A DNA stretch of 64,000 nucleotides from Bacteroidales bacterium (lineage in GTDB: Bacteria > Bacteroidota > Bacteroidia > Bacteroidales > Muribaculaceae): positions 62,001 through 126,000 of the forward strand of contig SUXJ01000004.1 of NCBI GenBank assembly GCA_015061005.1. Direction: 5' to 3'. The notes under the pieces are model-generated. The model was not told the DNA's origin and did no database searches. It saw nothing but the letters and a program-made list of their open reading frames with translations. Shown here piece by piece: positions 37,086 through 43,593 of this stretch (positions within the stretch are counted from its first letter, which is position 1; each line of letters begins with the position of its first letter). A program made the position numbers and the translations under genes.

Positions 37086-37273
37086 TTGAGTTTTTGCCGA
37101 CCGCGGCCTACCCGGCGGCTTGTTTGGAATGACCGGGACGGATCATTCACGCTCATTTTTCCAACATGTCAAAGGTTTTTCGAGCGAGGGCACTCTTGCC
37201 GCAAGCTTTAGCCTGATTTGTTGATGACCGCGGTTTGGCTTCCGCTCGAGTTCGGTTTTCCCCGGGGGGTAAG

Positions 37274-37309
37274 ATTTATAATATTTATAATATTTATAAG
37301 ATTTATAAG
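37274..37309. repeat. Four tandem 9-bp repeats, ATTTATAAK
   Basis: Units ATTTATAAT, ATTTATAAT, ATTTATAAG, ATTTATAAG stand head to tail in an otherwise GC-rich region. Confidence 0.85.
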
Positions 37310-37463
37310 TCTTATGATTTTGATAAGGGAAGGGTGGACTCGCTTTCCGTCGGTTTGCCTTTGTGGGGTCGCGGTGACGGGACCGCTTAGGTGAGGAAGG
37401 CTGCGAGTGCCGGTTTTGGGTGCGGTTCGGCAGCCGGGTTTTTGGGAAGGAGGGGTTTGAGGA

Positions 37464-37499
37464 TTATGTTTCTTATGTTTCTTATGTGGCTTATGGGTT
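37464..37499. repeat. Four degenerate tandem 9-bp repeats, TTATGTTTC type
   Basis: Units TTATGTTTC, TTATGTTTC, TTATGTGGC and TTATGGGTT follow each other. The period is the same as at 37274-37309 and both contain TTAT, but the sequences differ. Confidence 0.65.
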
Positions 37500-37519
37500 T
37501 GGGGCGAGGGATTGGAGGG

Positions 37520-37537
37520 GAAAAGCGTAGATTTTCG
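37520..37537. repeat. 18-bp direct repeat, left copy flanking the lysis cassette
   Basis: GAAAAGCGTAGATTTTCG occurs here and, identically, at 38584-38601. The two copies bracket the three cassette genes. The repeat has 5-bp inverted ends (GAAAA/TTTTC). Confidence 0.85.
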
Positions 37538-37558
37538 GAAAAAGGGAGTGAAATTTTT

Positions 37559-37918
37559 TTATTTGCGGGTGATGAGGAGGTAGAGGAGGAGGGTAATGAT
37601 GAGGTAGAGGAGGAATTTTGGTGGTTGATGTTGCTTTGTCTCTTTTGTTTGGGTGAGGGAGGAGAGTTGGTGATGCGATTCTGCGATTAGTTCGGAACTA
37701 TGTTGCTCTTTCAGTTCTACACTTTTAATCAGTACGCGTGCGCGCGAGGAATCAGGCGGAATGATGACAATGTCGTTGAGCTTGATGCGTAGGTTTGCGG
37801 AGAGTTTGGCTCCTACGGTGTCGCATTTGATGATTTCGCTCCGTTGCTGTTCGACGACTGCTTTCGGCGCAGAGCAAGACGCAAGAATGAGGATAGCGAC
37901 TATTGGGATGATTCTCAT
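37559..37918 (-). CDS. Lipoprotein with C-terminal membrane helix, candidate unimolecular spanin
   Basis: This 119-aa protein starts MRIIPIVAILILASC, with a lipobox at residues 12-15 (Leu-Ala-Ser-Cys). A periplasmic stretch rich in Ser/Glu/Lys follows, and one hydrophobic helix at 102-117 ends in Thr-Arg-Lys. A lipid anchor at one end and a membrane helix at the other is the architecture of unimolecular spanins such as phage T1 gp11, which join both membranes and destroy the outer one at lysis. No sequence match to a known spanin is claimed. The ATG overlaps the endolysin stop by 4 nt. An upstream in-frame Met at 37993 would bury the signal and is rejected. Confidence 0.6.
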   Translation of the reverse strand: MRIIPIVAILILASCSAPKAVVEQQRSEIIKCDTVGAKLSANLRIKLNDIVIIPPDSSRARVLIKSVELKEQHSSELIAESHHQLSSLTQTKETKQHQPPKFLLYLIITLLLYLLITRK

Positions 37919-38343
37919 TTGAAATAAAGAGTCGCCTCCTCTCGACGACGTCTGACCAGTCCGGACATCACCTTCCCGGCTGCATATTTCCACTTCGCGA
38001 ATTGCCGGGCGATATCGGGGTTGTCAGGATTTTCACGAATCAGTTTCCAAAGAGTTGAGCGGCGAAAGGCACTGAATCCGACGTTAAAGATGAAACTTGT
38101 AAGAGCCGAGAGTTGATTAGACGATAGGGTGACATTGGCTTCGGCAGATAATTGAGTGAGTTTTGTGAAAATTTCGGAAACGTCATTGCGCAGCAGTTCA
38201 TCGGCTTCAGCATGGCTGACGGACATTAGTGGGCGTACGTTTTTGGTGTGTCCCCAACCGATGGTCCATACCCCTGCCGGGCAACGATAGGCAGAGAGTG
38301 AAAGCCCCTCAAAGCGTTTAATGAGAGAGATTGCGTTTTCCAT
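37915..38343 (-). CDS. Phage-type lysozyme (endolysin), GH24/R21-like
   Basis: This 142-aa protein has the catalytic spacing E-8aa-C/D-5aa-T: Glu12 in RFEGL, Cys21 in YRCPAGVW, Thr27 in WTIGWGHT. This is the form with Cys, as in the phage 21 endolysin group. It cuts the glycan strand of peptidoglycan. There is no signal peptide, so it needs a holin to leave the cytoplasm, and a small two-helix protein is encoded 5 nt upstream. No other phage genes are in the window. All key residues are present, so the enzyme is probably active. Confidence 0.92.
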   Translation of the reverse strand: MENAISLIKRFEGLSLSAYRCPAGVWTIGWGHTKNVRPLMSVSHAEADELLRNDVSEIFTKLTQLSAEANVTLSSNQLSALTSFIFNVGFSAFRRSTLWKLIRENPDNPDIARQFAKWKYAAGKVMSGLVRRRREEATLYFK

Positions 38344-38348
38344 AGTGA

Positions 38349-38555
38349 TTATTGACGGTATTTATAATCTATTCCCAAGAGCGAGCCTCCAAAGGTGAGG
38401 CATTCACCGAATCCGATGAGTACGGATTGATGGATTTCGCCTGCCGGAGCAATGATGAATCCGGCAATAAGGAGACCGCACCCGATTGTGGTTACTGCCA
38501 ATGCGGCATAGAGTTGAATGAGATTGCGCTGAGAATTGTTGTTTTGCTGTTTCAT
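38349..38555 (-). CDS. Small two-helix membrane protein, candidate holin
   Basis: This 68-aa protein has a hydrophilic N-terminus (MKQQNNNSQRN), two hydrophobic segments (about 12-36 and 43-62) and a charged tail (DYKYRQ). Size, topology and position directly before an endolysin suggest a holin or holin-like protein; no family is recognised. The ATG at 38555 is 4 nt past a -7 box, so the mRNA is probably leaderless. Confidence 0.6.
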   Translation of the reverse strand: MKQQNNNSQRNLIQLYAALAVTTIGCGLLIAGFIIAPAGEIHQSVLIGFGECLTFGGSLLGIDYKYRQ

Positions 38556-38559
38556 GCAG

Positions 38560-38567
38560 CAAAGTTA
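38560..38567 (-). promoter_or_regulatory. -7 box of the lysis cassette
   Basis: Minus-strand TAACTTTG is a perfect host-type -7 box ending 4 nt before the holin-like ATG. The -33 area overlaps the right direct repeat (38584-38601), which offers CTTTTC at 17-18 bp spacing. Confidence 0.6.
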
Positions 38568-38583
38568 CAACCGAGGCGAGGTC

Positions 38584-38601
38584 GAAAAGCGTAGATTTTC
38601 G
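38584..38601. repeat. 18-bp direct repeat, right copy flanking the lysis cassette
   Basis: This copy is identical to 37520-37537 and abuts the recO stop codon (38602-38604). The distance from copy to copy is 1064 bp. Here the inverted ends extend to 6 bp (CGAAAA/TTTTCG). Confidence 0.85.
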
Positions 38602-39327
38602 TCAGGAAAGTAAAGAGTGGAGAATTTCGGGCGACTTTAGGGTGGATAGATTGGCGTGGTGGATTGTGTAATACTCCAAAATACGATTTAGCACCTCGTT
38701 GCGTTGACCGGGGGAAAAGCGAAAGCGAGCCATGTTGTTCCACGTCATTCGCATGAGTCGCTCAGCGGCTGCGGACTCCTCGGGCGAAAGCGAGCGTCCA
38801 TGTAGAGGCGCCGCAGCGCGGAAACGGGCATCGACCATGTCAAATACCTTTCCTCGGCAGAAGTCTCCGCTATCAGGCGCAATGCCCAATAGAGAAGCCA
38901 ATCCGACGAGGAATGCGATATGGAAATTAGCCGTAGCCACCGATTTGTCGTTTAATCGCGCCATTGCGTTGACTATATAATCAAAAATCAACGCGTCGCC
39001 TTCGTTTTGTCGCAAGATTGGCAGAAGGGCTTCGGCGATAAACATAGCCAAAGACGCTCTGACCGGGTCGGTATGCACCAAATGTAGAGCTAATAGCGCT
39101 CTCGGCTCCTTAAAAGAATGGACATCGCGTCCCGGTCGAATTGATGCTTCAACCTCCAACGGAGTCAAAATTGACAGCAAAGCGCGCCGCCGAGCGGCAC
39201 TCGGACCATTTCCGGCGGGAATGGCGAACGAAATGGTGCCTAACTCGCGTGAAAATGCTGATAATAAGGATGTTTTGTCGCTATATCGGACAATTCGGAG
39301 GGGTAATATGTTGAGCGTTCGATACAT
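38602..39327 (-). CDS. recO: DNA repair protein RecO
   Basis: This 241-aa protein has an OB-fold N-domain (TLNILPLRIVRYSDKTSLLSAF, given as two parts: TLNILPLRIV and RYSDKTSLLSAF) and a helical C-domain. RecO loads RecA on SSB-coated gaps with RecR and anneals strands. The Bacteroidota form lacks the usual four-Cys zinc site; only one Cys is seen (DFCRGK). The stop codon touches the direct repeat bordering the lysis cassette. The ATG is 10 nt past a -7 box. Confidence 0.88.
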   Translation of the reverse strand: MYRTLNILPLRIVRYSDKTSLLSAFSRELGTISFAIPAGNGPSAARRRALLSILTPLEVEASIRPGRDVHSFKEPRALLALHLVHTDPVRASLAMFIAEALLPILRQNEGDALIFDYIVNAMARLNDKSVATANFHIAFLVGLASLLGIAPDSGDFCRGKVFDMVDARFRAAAPLHGRSLSPEESAAAERLMRMTWNNMARFRFSPGQRNEVLNRILEYYTIHHANLSTLKSPEILHSLLS

Positions 39328-39337
39328 TTTTTCAGCA

Positions 39338-39345
39338 CAAATTTA
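39338..39345 (-). promoter_or_regulatory. -7 box of recO
   Basis: Minus-strand TAAATTTG fits TAnnTTTG, ending 10 nt before the recO ATG. Confidence 0.6.
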
Positions 39346-39363
39346 CACATTTTTTGCAGAAAA

Positions 39364-39395
39364 TTTGCACAGTTCAAAAAACTGTCGTATATTTG
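39364..39395 (+). promoter_or_regulatory. Promoter of the tRNA-Glu / rpsT / tRNA-Glu transcript
   Basis: TTTG (39364-39367) and TATATTTG (39388-39395) are 20 bp apart. The predicted start near 39399 lies about 18 nt before the first tRNA. Confidence 0.75.
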
Positions 39396-39416
39396 CACTC
39401 GCTTTAAGGCACAGAC

Positions 39417-39488
39417 GGCCCATTCGTCTATCGGTTAGGACGCAAGATTTTCATTCTTGAAAGAGGAGTTCGACTCTCCTATGGGCTA
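39417..39488 (+). tRNA. tRNA-Glu (TTC), copy 1
   Basis: A 72-nt cloverleaf: acceptor 39417-39423 with 39481-39487 (first pair G-T), anticodon TTC at 39450-39452, T-loop TTCGACT, discriminator A at 39488. CCA is not encoded. It lies 42 nt before rpsT and is probably cut from the same transcript. It is identical to the copy at 39817-39888. Confidence 0.97.
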
Positions 39489-39530
39489 CTAAAAATATTA
39501 AAGAAACAGACAAAACGACACAACCAAGAC

Positions 39531-39788
39531 ATGGCAAATCACAAGTCATCTATTAAGAGAATCCGTCAGACCGAGAGCCGTCGCCTCCGCAACCGCTACT
39601 ACGAGAAGACCGCTCGTACAGCAGTTCGTCGCATTCGTAAAATGACAGACAAAGCAGAAGCACAGCAGGCCCTCAACTCGCTGACTTCATTGCTCGACAA
39701 GTTGGCCCGCAAGAACACAATTTCGAAGAACAAGGCTGCCAACCTGAAGAGCGCACTTCAGAAGCACGTAAACTCACTGGCTGCGTAA
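39531..39788 (+). CDS. rpsT: 30S ribosomal protein S20
   Basis: This 85-aa basic helical protein has the S20 start [18 protein letters not shown] and the later [20 protein letters not shown]. It binds 16S rRNA early in 30S assembly. It has no promoter of its own: it sits between two identical tRNA-Glu genes and probably depends on RNase processing of a shared transcript. Confidence 0.98.
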   Translation: MANHKSSIKRIRQTESRRLRNRYYEKTARTAVRRIRKMTDKAEAQQALNSLTSLLDKLARKNTISKNKAANLKSALQKHVNSLAA

Positions 39789-39816
39789 GTAACTGCGCGA
39801 GAAGCCGGTTTGTAAT

Positions 39817-39888
39817 GGCCCATTCGTCTATCGGTTAGGACGCAAGATTTTCATTCTTGAAAGAGGAGTTCGACTCTCCTATGGGCTA
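39817..39888 (+). tRNA. tRNA-Glu (TTC), copy 2
   Basis: Identical over all 72 nt to copy 1 and exactly 400 bp downstream of it. Anticodon TTC at 39850-39852, discriminator A at 39888, no encoded CCA. No promoter is seen in the 28 nt after rpsT, so it should be processed from the upstream transcript. A terminator follows within 3 nt. Confidence 0.97.
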
Positions 39889-39890
39889 CA

Positions 39891-39921
39891 AAGACATTTG
39901 TTGAAGCAAATGTCTTTTTTT
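39891..39921 (+). terminator. Terminator after the second tRNA-Glu
   Basis: A 10-bp stem (39891-39900 with 39907-39916) closes a TTGAAG loop and runs into a T tract to 39921. The A-rich opposite side may also serve the convergent rfb operon. Confidence 0.9.
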
Positions 39922-39943
39922 GTTTAATGGGTGATTTTTATGA

Positions 39944-40999
39944 TTATTGGGATGTGTATTTTTTGACAAGGGCGGCAATTGTGATTGCGAGTCCTTGTTC
40001 GAAAGTGACAGAGGGGGTCCATCCCAGGTCAGTACGGAGTTTTCGAGAGTCGATTGCATAGCGGAGGTCATGGCCGAGTCGGTCAGTAACGTAAGTGATT
40101 AACTCGTTGCTATGGCCTTCGGGATTGCCTAATTCTTTGTCGGTCAGTTTGATTATGAGGCGGACGAGGTCAATATTTTTCCACTCGTTAAATCCGCCGA
40201 TATTGTATGTTTCGGCAATTTTGCCTTGGTGGAATATCAAGTCGATGGCGCGCGCATGGTCGATAACGAAGAGCCAATCGCGCACATTTTCGCCGCGACC
40301 ATATACGGGGAGCGGCTTCCGTTCGATGATGTTTTTGACAAAGAGCGGGATTAGTTTTTCGGGGTATTGGTCGGGTCCGTAATTGTTTGAGCAGTTGGTC
40401 ACCAAGGTGGGCATTCCATAGGTGTCGCAATAGGCGCGGACGAAGTGGTCGCTTGCGGCTTTAGACGCCGAATAGGGAGAGTGGGGGTTATAGGCGGTTT
40501 TTTCGGTGAAAAACTCAGTTCCGAAAGCCGGGTGTTCGGGATCGAATGGTGATTCGGTCCCTTCAGGGTGGGTCAGTTCCAACGCACCATATACTTCATC
40601 GGTGGATATATGGTAAAATCGTTTGCCGGAGAATCCTTCCGGTTTTTGAGTCCAAAATTCGCGCGCCGCCTCCAAGAGGGTCAGAGTGCCCATGACGTTG
40701 GTGCGCGCAAATACAAAGGGGTCGGCGATGGATCGGTCGACGTGGCTTTCCGCTGCCAAATGTATTACCCCGTTGATGTCGTATTTTCGCAGGATTTGCC
40801 TCATTGCTTCGAAGTCGGTAATGTCTGCCTGCTCGAAGCGATAATTAGGGGCGTTTTGAATGTCGGTCAGATTATCGAGATTTCCCGCATAGGTCAGTTT
40901 GTCGAGGTTGACAATGAGGTAATCGGGGTATTTATTTACGAAGAGCCTGACAACGTGGCTCCCGATGAAACCGGCTCCACCGGTGATAAGAATATTCAT
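39944..40999 (-). CDS. rfbB: dTDP-glucose 4,6-dehydratase
   Basis: This 351-aa protein is a short-chain dehydrogenase/reductase of the RmlB type, with the NAD-binding GGAGFIG (7-13), STDEVYG (132-138) and catalytic YSASK (176-180). It makes dTDP-4-keto-6-deoxyglucose. Its ATG overlaps the rfbC stop by 4 nt. It is the last gene of rfbA-rfbC-rfbB. The final reductase rfbD is not in the window. Confidence 0.96.
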   Translation of the reverse strand: MNILITGGAGFIGSHVVRLFVNKYPDYLIVNLDKLTYAGNLDNLTDIQNAPNYRFEQADITDFEAMRQILRKYDINGVIHLAAESHVDRSIADPFVFARTNVMGTLTLLEAAREFWTQKPEGFSGKRFYHISTDEVYGALELTHPEGTESPFDPEHPAFGTEFFTEKTAYNPHSPYSASKAASDHFVRAYCDTYGMPTLVTNCSNNYGPDQYPEKLIPLFVKNIIERKPLPVYGRGENVRDWLFVIDHARAIDLIFHQGKIAETYNIGGFNEWKNIDLVRLIIKLTDKELGNPEGHSNELITYVTDRLGHDLRYAIDSRKLRTDLGWTPSVTFEQGLAITIAALVKKYTSQ

Positions 41000-41553
41000 A
41001 GCTTGAATGGAGAGTCAAAGTTGGAGAATAACTGTCGGCATTTGTCTTTTTCGGAAAGAATTGCATCTTTGGGGTCAATTCCCCAATCAATGCCCAAGGA
41101 CTCATCGAGGGCCGATATGCCGCATTCGGCAGAGGGGGCATAATAATTGTCGCACTTGTATTGGCACACGGCGACGTCGCTAAGAACCGCAAACCCGTGA
41201 GCAAATCCTCGCGGAATGAATAACTGCATGTGATTTTCGGCAGAAAGCTCTATGGCGAAGTGCTTTCCGAAGGAGGGGGAGTCGGTGCGCAAATCAAGGG
41301 CAACATCAATTACCTTTCCGCTAATGCAACGGATTAACTTGGCTTGAGCAAAGGGAGGAATCTGGAAGTGCAATCCGCGTATGACTCCTCGGGCTGATGA
41401 GCTTTCGTTGTCTTGTAGAAAAGTTACTTCAGCCCCCACCGCATCGTTGAACTCGCGCGCTGAGTAACTTTCGAAGAAATGGCCTCGCGCATCGCAAAAC
41501 ACCTTGGGTTTAAGAACGAGCAATCCGGGTATGTCAGTTTCGATGAACTCCAT
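40996..41553 (-). CDS. rfbC: dTDP-4-dehydrorhamnose 3,5-epimerase
   Basis: This 185-aa RmlC-type cupin starts [19 protein letters not shown] and has [19 protein letters not shown], with the catalytic His, and PRGFAHGF. It epimerises C3 and C5 of dTDP-4-keto-6-deoxyglucose. ATG at 41553 is chosen over a TTG two codons upstream. It overlaps rfbA by 20 nt. Confidence 0.95.
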   Translation of the reverse strand: MEFIETDIPGLLVLKPKVFCDARGHFFESYSAREFNDAVGAEVTFLQDNESSSARGVIRGLHFQIPPFAQAKLIRCISGKVIDVALDLRTDSPSFGKHFAIELSAENHMQLFIPRGFAHGFAVLSDVAVCQYKCDNYYAPSAECGISALDESLGIDWGIDPKDAILSEKDKCRQLFSNFDSPFKL

Positions 41554-42427
41554 AATCAATAAGATTCAACAAATATTTGCCATATTGATTGTTTTTCATC
41601 GGCTCTGCCAACGAGATTAACTTTTCGCGAGAAATCCAGCCATTTCGATACGCAATGTCTTCCAAACAAGCAATTTTCAGGCCTTGGCGTTTTTCAAGCA
41701 CTTCGACGTAGATTGATGCCTGAGCCAGCGAATCGTGAGTCCCCGTGTCGAGCCACGCGAATCCGCGCGGCAATGTTTGCACTTTCAGCAATCCATTGGC
41801 AAGGAAGTGTTGATTTACGGATGTGATTTCCAACTCTCCGCGCTCAGATGGCGTTATTTGAGCGGCGACATCGACTACTTGGTTGGGATAGAAATAAAGT
41901 CCAACAATGGCGTAGTTGCTTTTGGGGTTTTTTGGTTTTTCTTCAATGGAAAGACAATTTCCGTCGGCGTCGAATTCCGCAACACCGTAGCGGCTCGGGT
42001 CGTTAACGCGATAGCCGAAAACGATTGCGTTTCCATCGTGTTCTACCGCATTGACGGCATTTTGCAACTGAGTGGTAAATCCGGCGCCATGAAAGATGTT
42101 ATCGCCCAAAACCAAGCAAACGGAATCATTGCCGATGAATTCACGCCCGATGATGAACGCCTGAGCGAGTCCGTCGGGGCTTGGTTGTTCGGCGTAGGAC
42201 AGATGTATGCCAAAGTCGCTGCCATCTCCGAGCAAACGCTTGAATGCCGGCAGGTCTTCGGGGGTTGAAATTACAAGGATATCGCGAATTCCGGCCTGCA
42301 TCAAGGTCGAAACGGGGTAGTACACCATCGGTTTGTCGTAGATTGGCAATAGCTGCTTGCTGACACCTTTGGTGATAGGATATAGACGCGTGCCGGTTCC
42401 GCCGGCGAGAACAATGCCTTTCATCAT
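41534..42427 (-). CDS. rfbA: Glucose-1-phosphate thymidylyltransferase
   Basis: From the ATG at 42427 the protein is 297 aa. It has the nucleotidyltransferase signature [20 protein letters not shown] at the N-terminus and [10 protein letters not shown] near residue 110. It forms dTDP-glucose from dTTP and glucose-1-phosphate, the first step of dTDP-sugar synthesis. The frame is open upstream to 42496, but that part contains the promoter. A second Met follows immediately, so the start is uncertain by one codon. Confidence 0.96.
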   Translation of the reverse strand: MMKGIVLAGGTGTRLYPITKGVSKQLLPIYDKPMVYYPVSTLMQAGIRDILVISTPEDLPAFKRLLGDGSDFGIHLSYAEQPSPDGLAQAFIIGREFIGNDSVCLVLGDNIFHGAGFTTQLQNAVNAVEHDGNAIVFGYRVNDPSRYGVAEFDADGNCLSIEEKPKNPKSNYAIVGLYFYPNQVVDVAAQITPSERGELEITSVNQHFLANGLLKVQTLPRGFAWLDTGTHDSLAQASIYVEVLEKRQGLKIACLEDIAYRNGWISREKLISLAEPMKNNQYGKYLLNLIDYGVHRN

Positions 42428-42432
42428 ACGGG

Positions 42433-42440
42433 CAAAGATA
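42433..42440 (-). promoter_or_regulatory. -7 box of the rfbACB operon
   Basis: Minus-strand TATCTTTG fits TAnnTTTG, 5 nt before the rfbA ATG. It is back to back with the divergent promoter at 42463-42470. Confidence 0.55.
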
Positions 42441-42462
42441 CGAATAAAAAAGATTTTTTTCG

Positions 42463-42470
42463 TAAATTTG
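42463..42470 (+). promoter_or_regulatory. -7 box of the DUF4105-secA-tamB operon
   Basis: TAAATTTG fits TAnnTTTG and ends 4 nt before the GTG start at 42475, so the transcript is probably leaderless. Confidence 0.55.
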
Positions 42471-42474
42471 CTCT

Positions 42475-43593
42475 GTGAAAAAGATATTGACTGCAATAAT
42501 TTTGGCTCTGACGAGTGTTTCTGTCGGAGCTGTGCCCCGAGTGAGCCTTCTGACTGCGCTTCCCGGCGAAGAGATATTTACGTTGGAGGGACATAGTGCA
42601 TTGCGCATATATAATCCTGATACAGAGGATGATATTGCGATAAATTGGGGCGTTTTTGACTTTAATTCGCCGAATTTCGTGTATCGGTTTACCCTTGGAG
42701 AAACCGACTATTTGTGTGCTGCCGAACCAACGGATTGGTTTATTCGTAGTTATATTGTAGCCGGACGTAAAGTTATAGAGCAGGTGCTCGACCTTGACTC
42801 GATACAAACGGAGACGCTTCTACAACTCGTTGCTCAAAACTTGCGTCCTGAGAATAGGACATACAGGTATAACTACGTGAAAGATAATTGTGCCACTCGT
42901 CCGTTGGATTTCATAGAGAAGGCGGTTGGTCGCAAAGTGTTGAGCGACAAAGCCTCGGGTACTACTTTTCGCAATGAAATGCGGAAATTTCATGCTGACT
43001 ATCCGTGGTATCAATTCGGAATAGACTTGTCGTTGGGACGAGGAATTGATGAGGAAATCAGCGTGCGAGAAAGTGCGTTTGCTCCGGTTACGTTGATGCA
43101 TCTGATTGGTGAAACCGAATTGGTCAGAGAAACGTATGAGTACGGGGCGCAACGCGTTGTTGCAGAGGAGACTCCCATTTATGCTACTCCGATGTTTGTC
43201 AGTCTGATAATACTCGTTGGCGCAATTGCGGTAAGCTTTATGCGGCGGTCGAGATGGTTTGATACGATACTCTTCGGCATGTTTTTTATCGAAGGGTGCG
43301 TATTGGCGTTTTTGGTGTTTGTTTCCACCCATGAAGCAACATCGCCGAATTTATTGCTGTTGTGGTTGAACCCAATGTGCTTACTTGGCGCGGTTTTGCC
43401 ATGGATAAAAACGGCAAAAAAGGCTCGAAATTGGTATTTTTTTGTTAACTTTGCACTCTTGATATTACTGACTGCGCTCGTGGTGCTTCAAGGTCGAGGC
43501 ATGAATGCTGCATTTTGGCCTCTGATTGCCGCCGATGCATTACGCAGCGTTGCGAATATTAAACGATGCAAAAAAACTCTAAGCCACTCATAA
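42475..43593 (+). CDS. DUF4105 membrane protein, Lnb-like lipoprotein N-acyltransferase candidate
   Basis: This 372-aa protein starts with GTG and has a signal or anchor ([19 protein letters not shown]). A periplasmic domain carries GHSALRIYN (His40), [13 protein letters not shown] and DNCATR (Cys139). Four or so hydrophobic segments follow from about residue 240. DUF4105 corresponds to the N-terminal periplasmic domain of the Lnb type, which has been proposed to N-acylate lipoproteins; a Cys/His pair fits an acyl-transfer mechanism. The enzyme assignment here is an inference from family. It heads an operon with a phosphatase-fold protein, secA and a TamB-like gene, all envelope functions. 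Confidence 0.75.
   Translation: MKKILTAIILALTSVSVGAVPRVSLLTALPGEEIFTLEGHSALRIYNPDTEDDIAINWGVFDFNSPNFVYRFTLGETDYLCAAEPTDWFIRSYIVAGRKVIEQVLDLDSIQTETLLQLVAQNLRPENRTYRYNYVKDNCATRPLDFIEKAVGRKVLSDKASGTTFRNEMRKFHADYPWYQFGIDLSLGRGIDEEISVRESAFAPVTLMHLIGETELVRETYEYGAQRVVAEETPIYATPMFVSLIILVGAIAVSFMRRSRWFDTILFGMFFIEGCVLAFLVFVSTHEATSPNLLLLWLNPMCLLGAVLPWIKTAKKARNWYFFVNFALLILLTALVVLQGRGMNAAFWPLIAADALRSVANIKRCKKTLSHS

Larger units (their letters stand above)
36988..37558. other. 571-nt region without a recognisable gene
   Basis: This stretch separates the exporter promoter from the lysis cassette. The first about 270 nt are GC-rich and full of short inverted repeats (for example 37180-37186 with 37243-37249). 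They begin with a very strong hairpin at 37036-37085. Two unrelated 9-bp tandem repeats follow (37274-37309, 37464-37499), then one copy of an 18-bp direct repeat (37520-37537). An open plus frame at 37391-37690 is G-rich low-complexity sequence antisense to the cassette and does not look like a protein. A structured non-coding RNA is possible. Confidence 0.5.

Noticed and set aside
37391-37690. Open plus-strand frame of 99 codons
   Set aside because: It is antisense to the lipoprotein gene, crosses a tandem repeat and a direct repeat, and encodes Gly/Glu-rich low-complexity sequence with no family likeness.
39417-39888. Duplicated tRNA-Glu as att sites of an integrated element
   Set aside because: The interval contains only rpsT, an essential core gene, and no integrase; tandem tRNA duplication is simpler.
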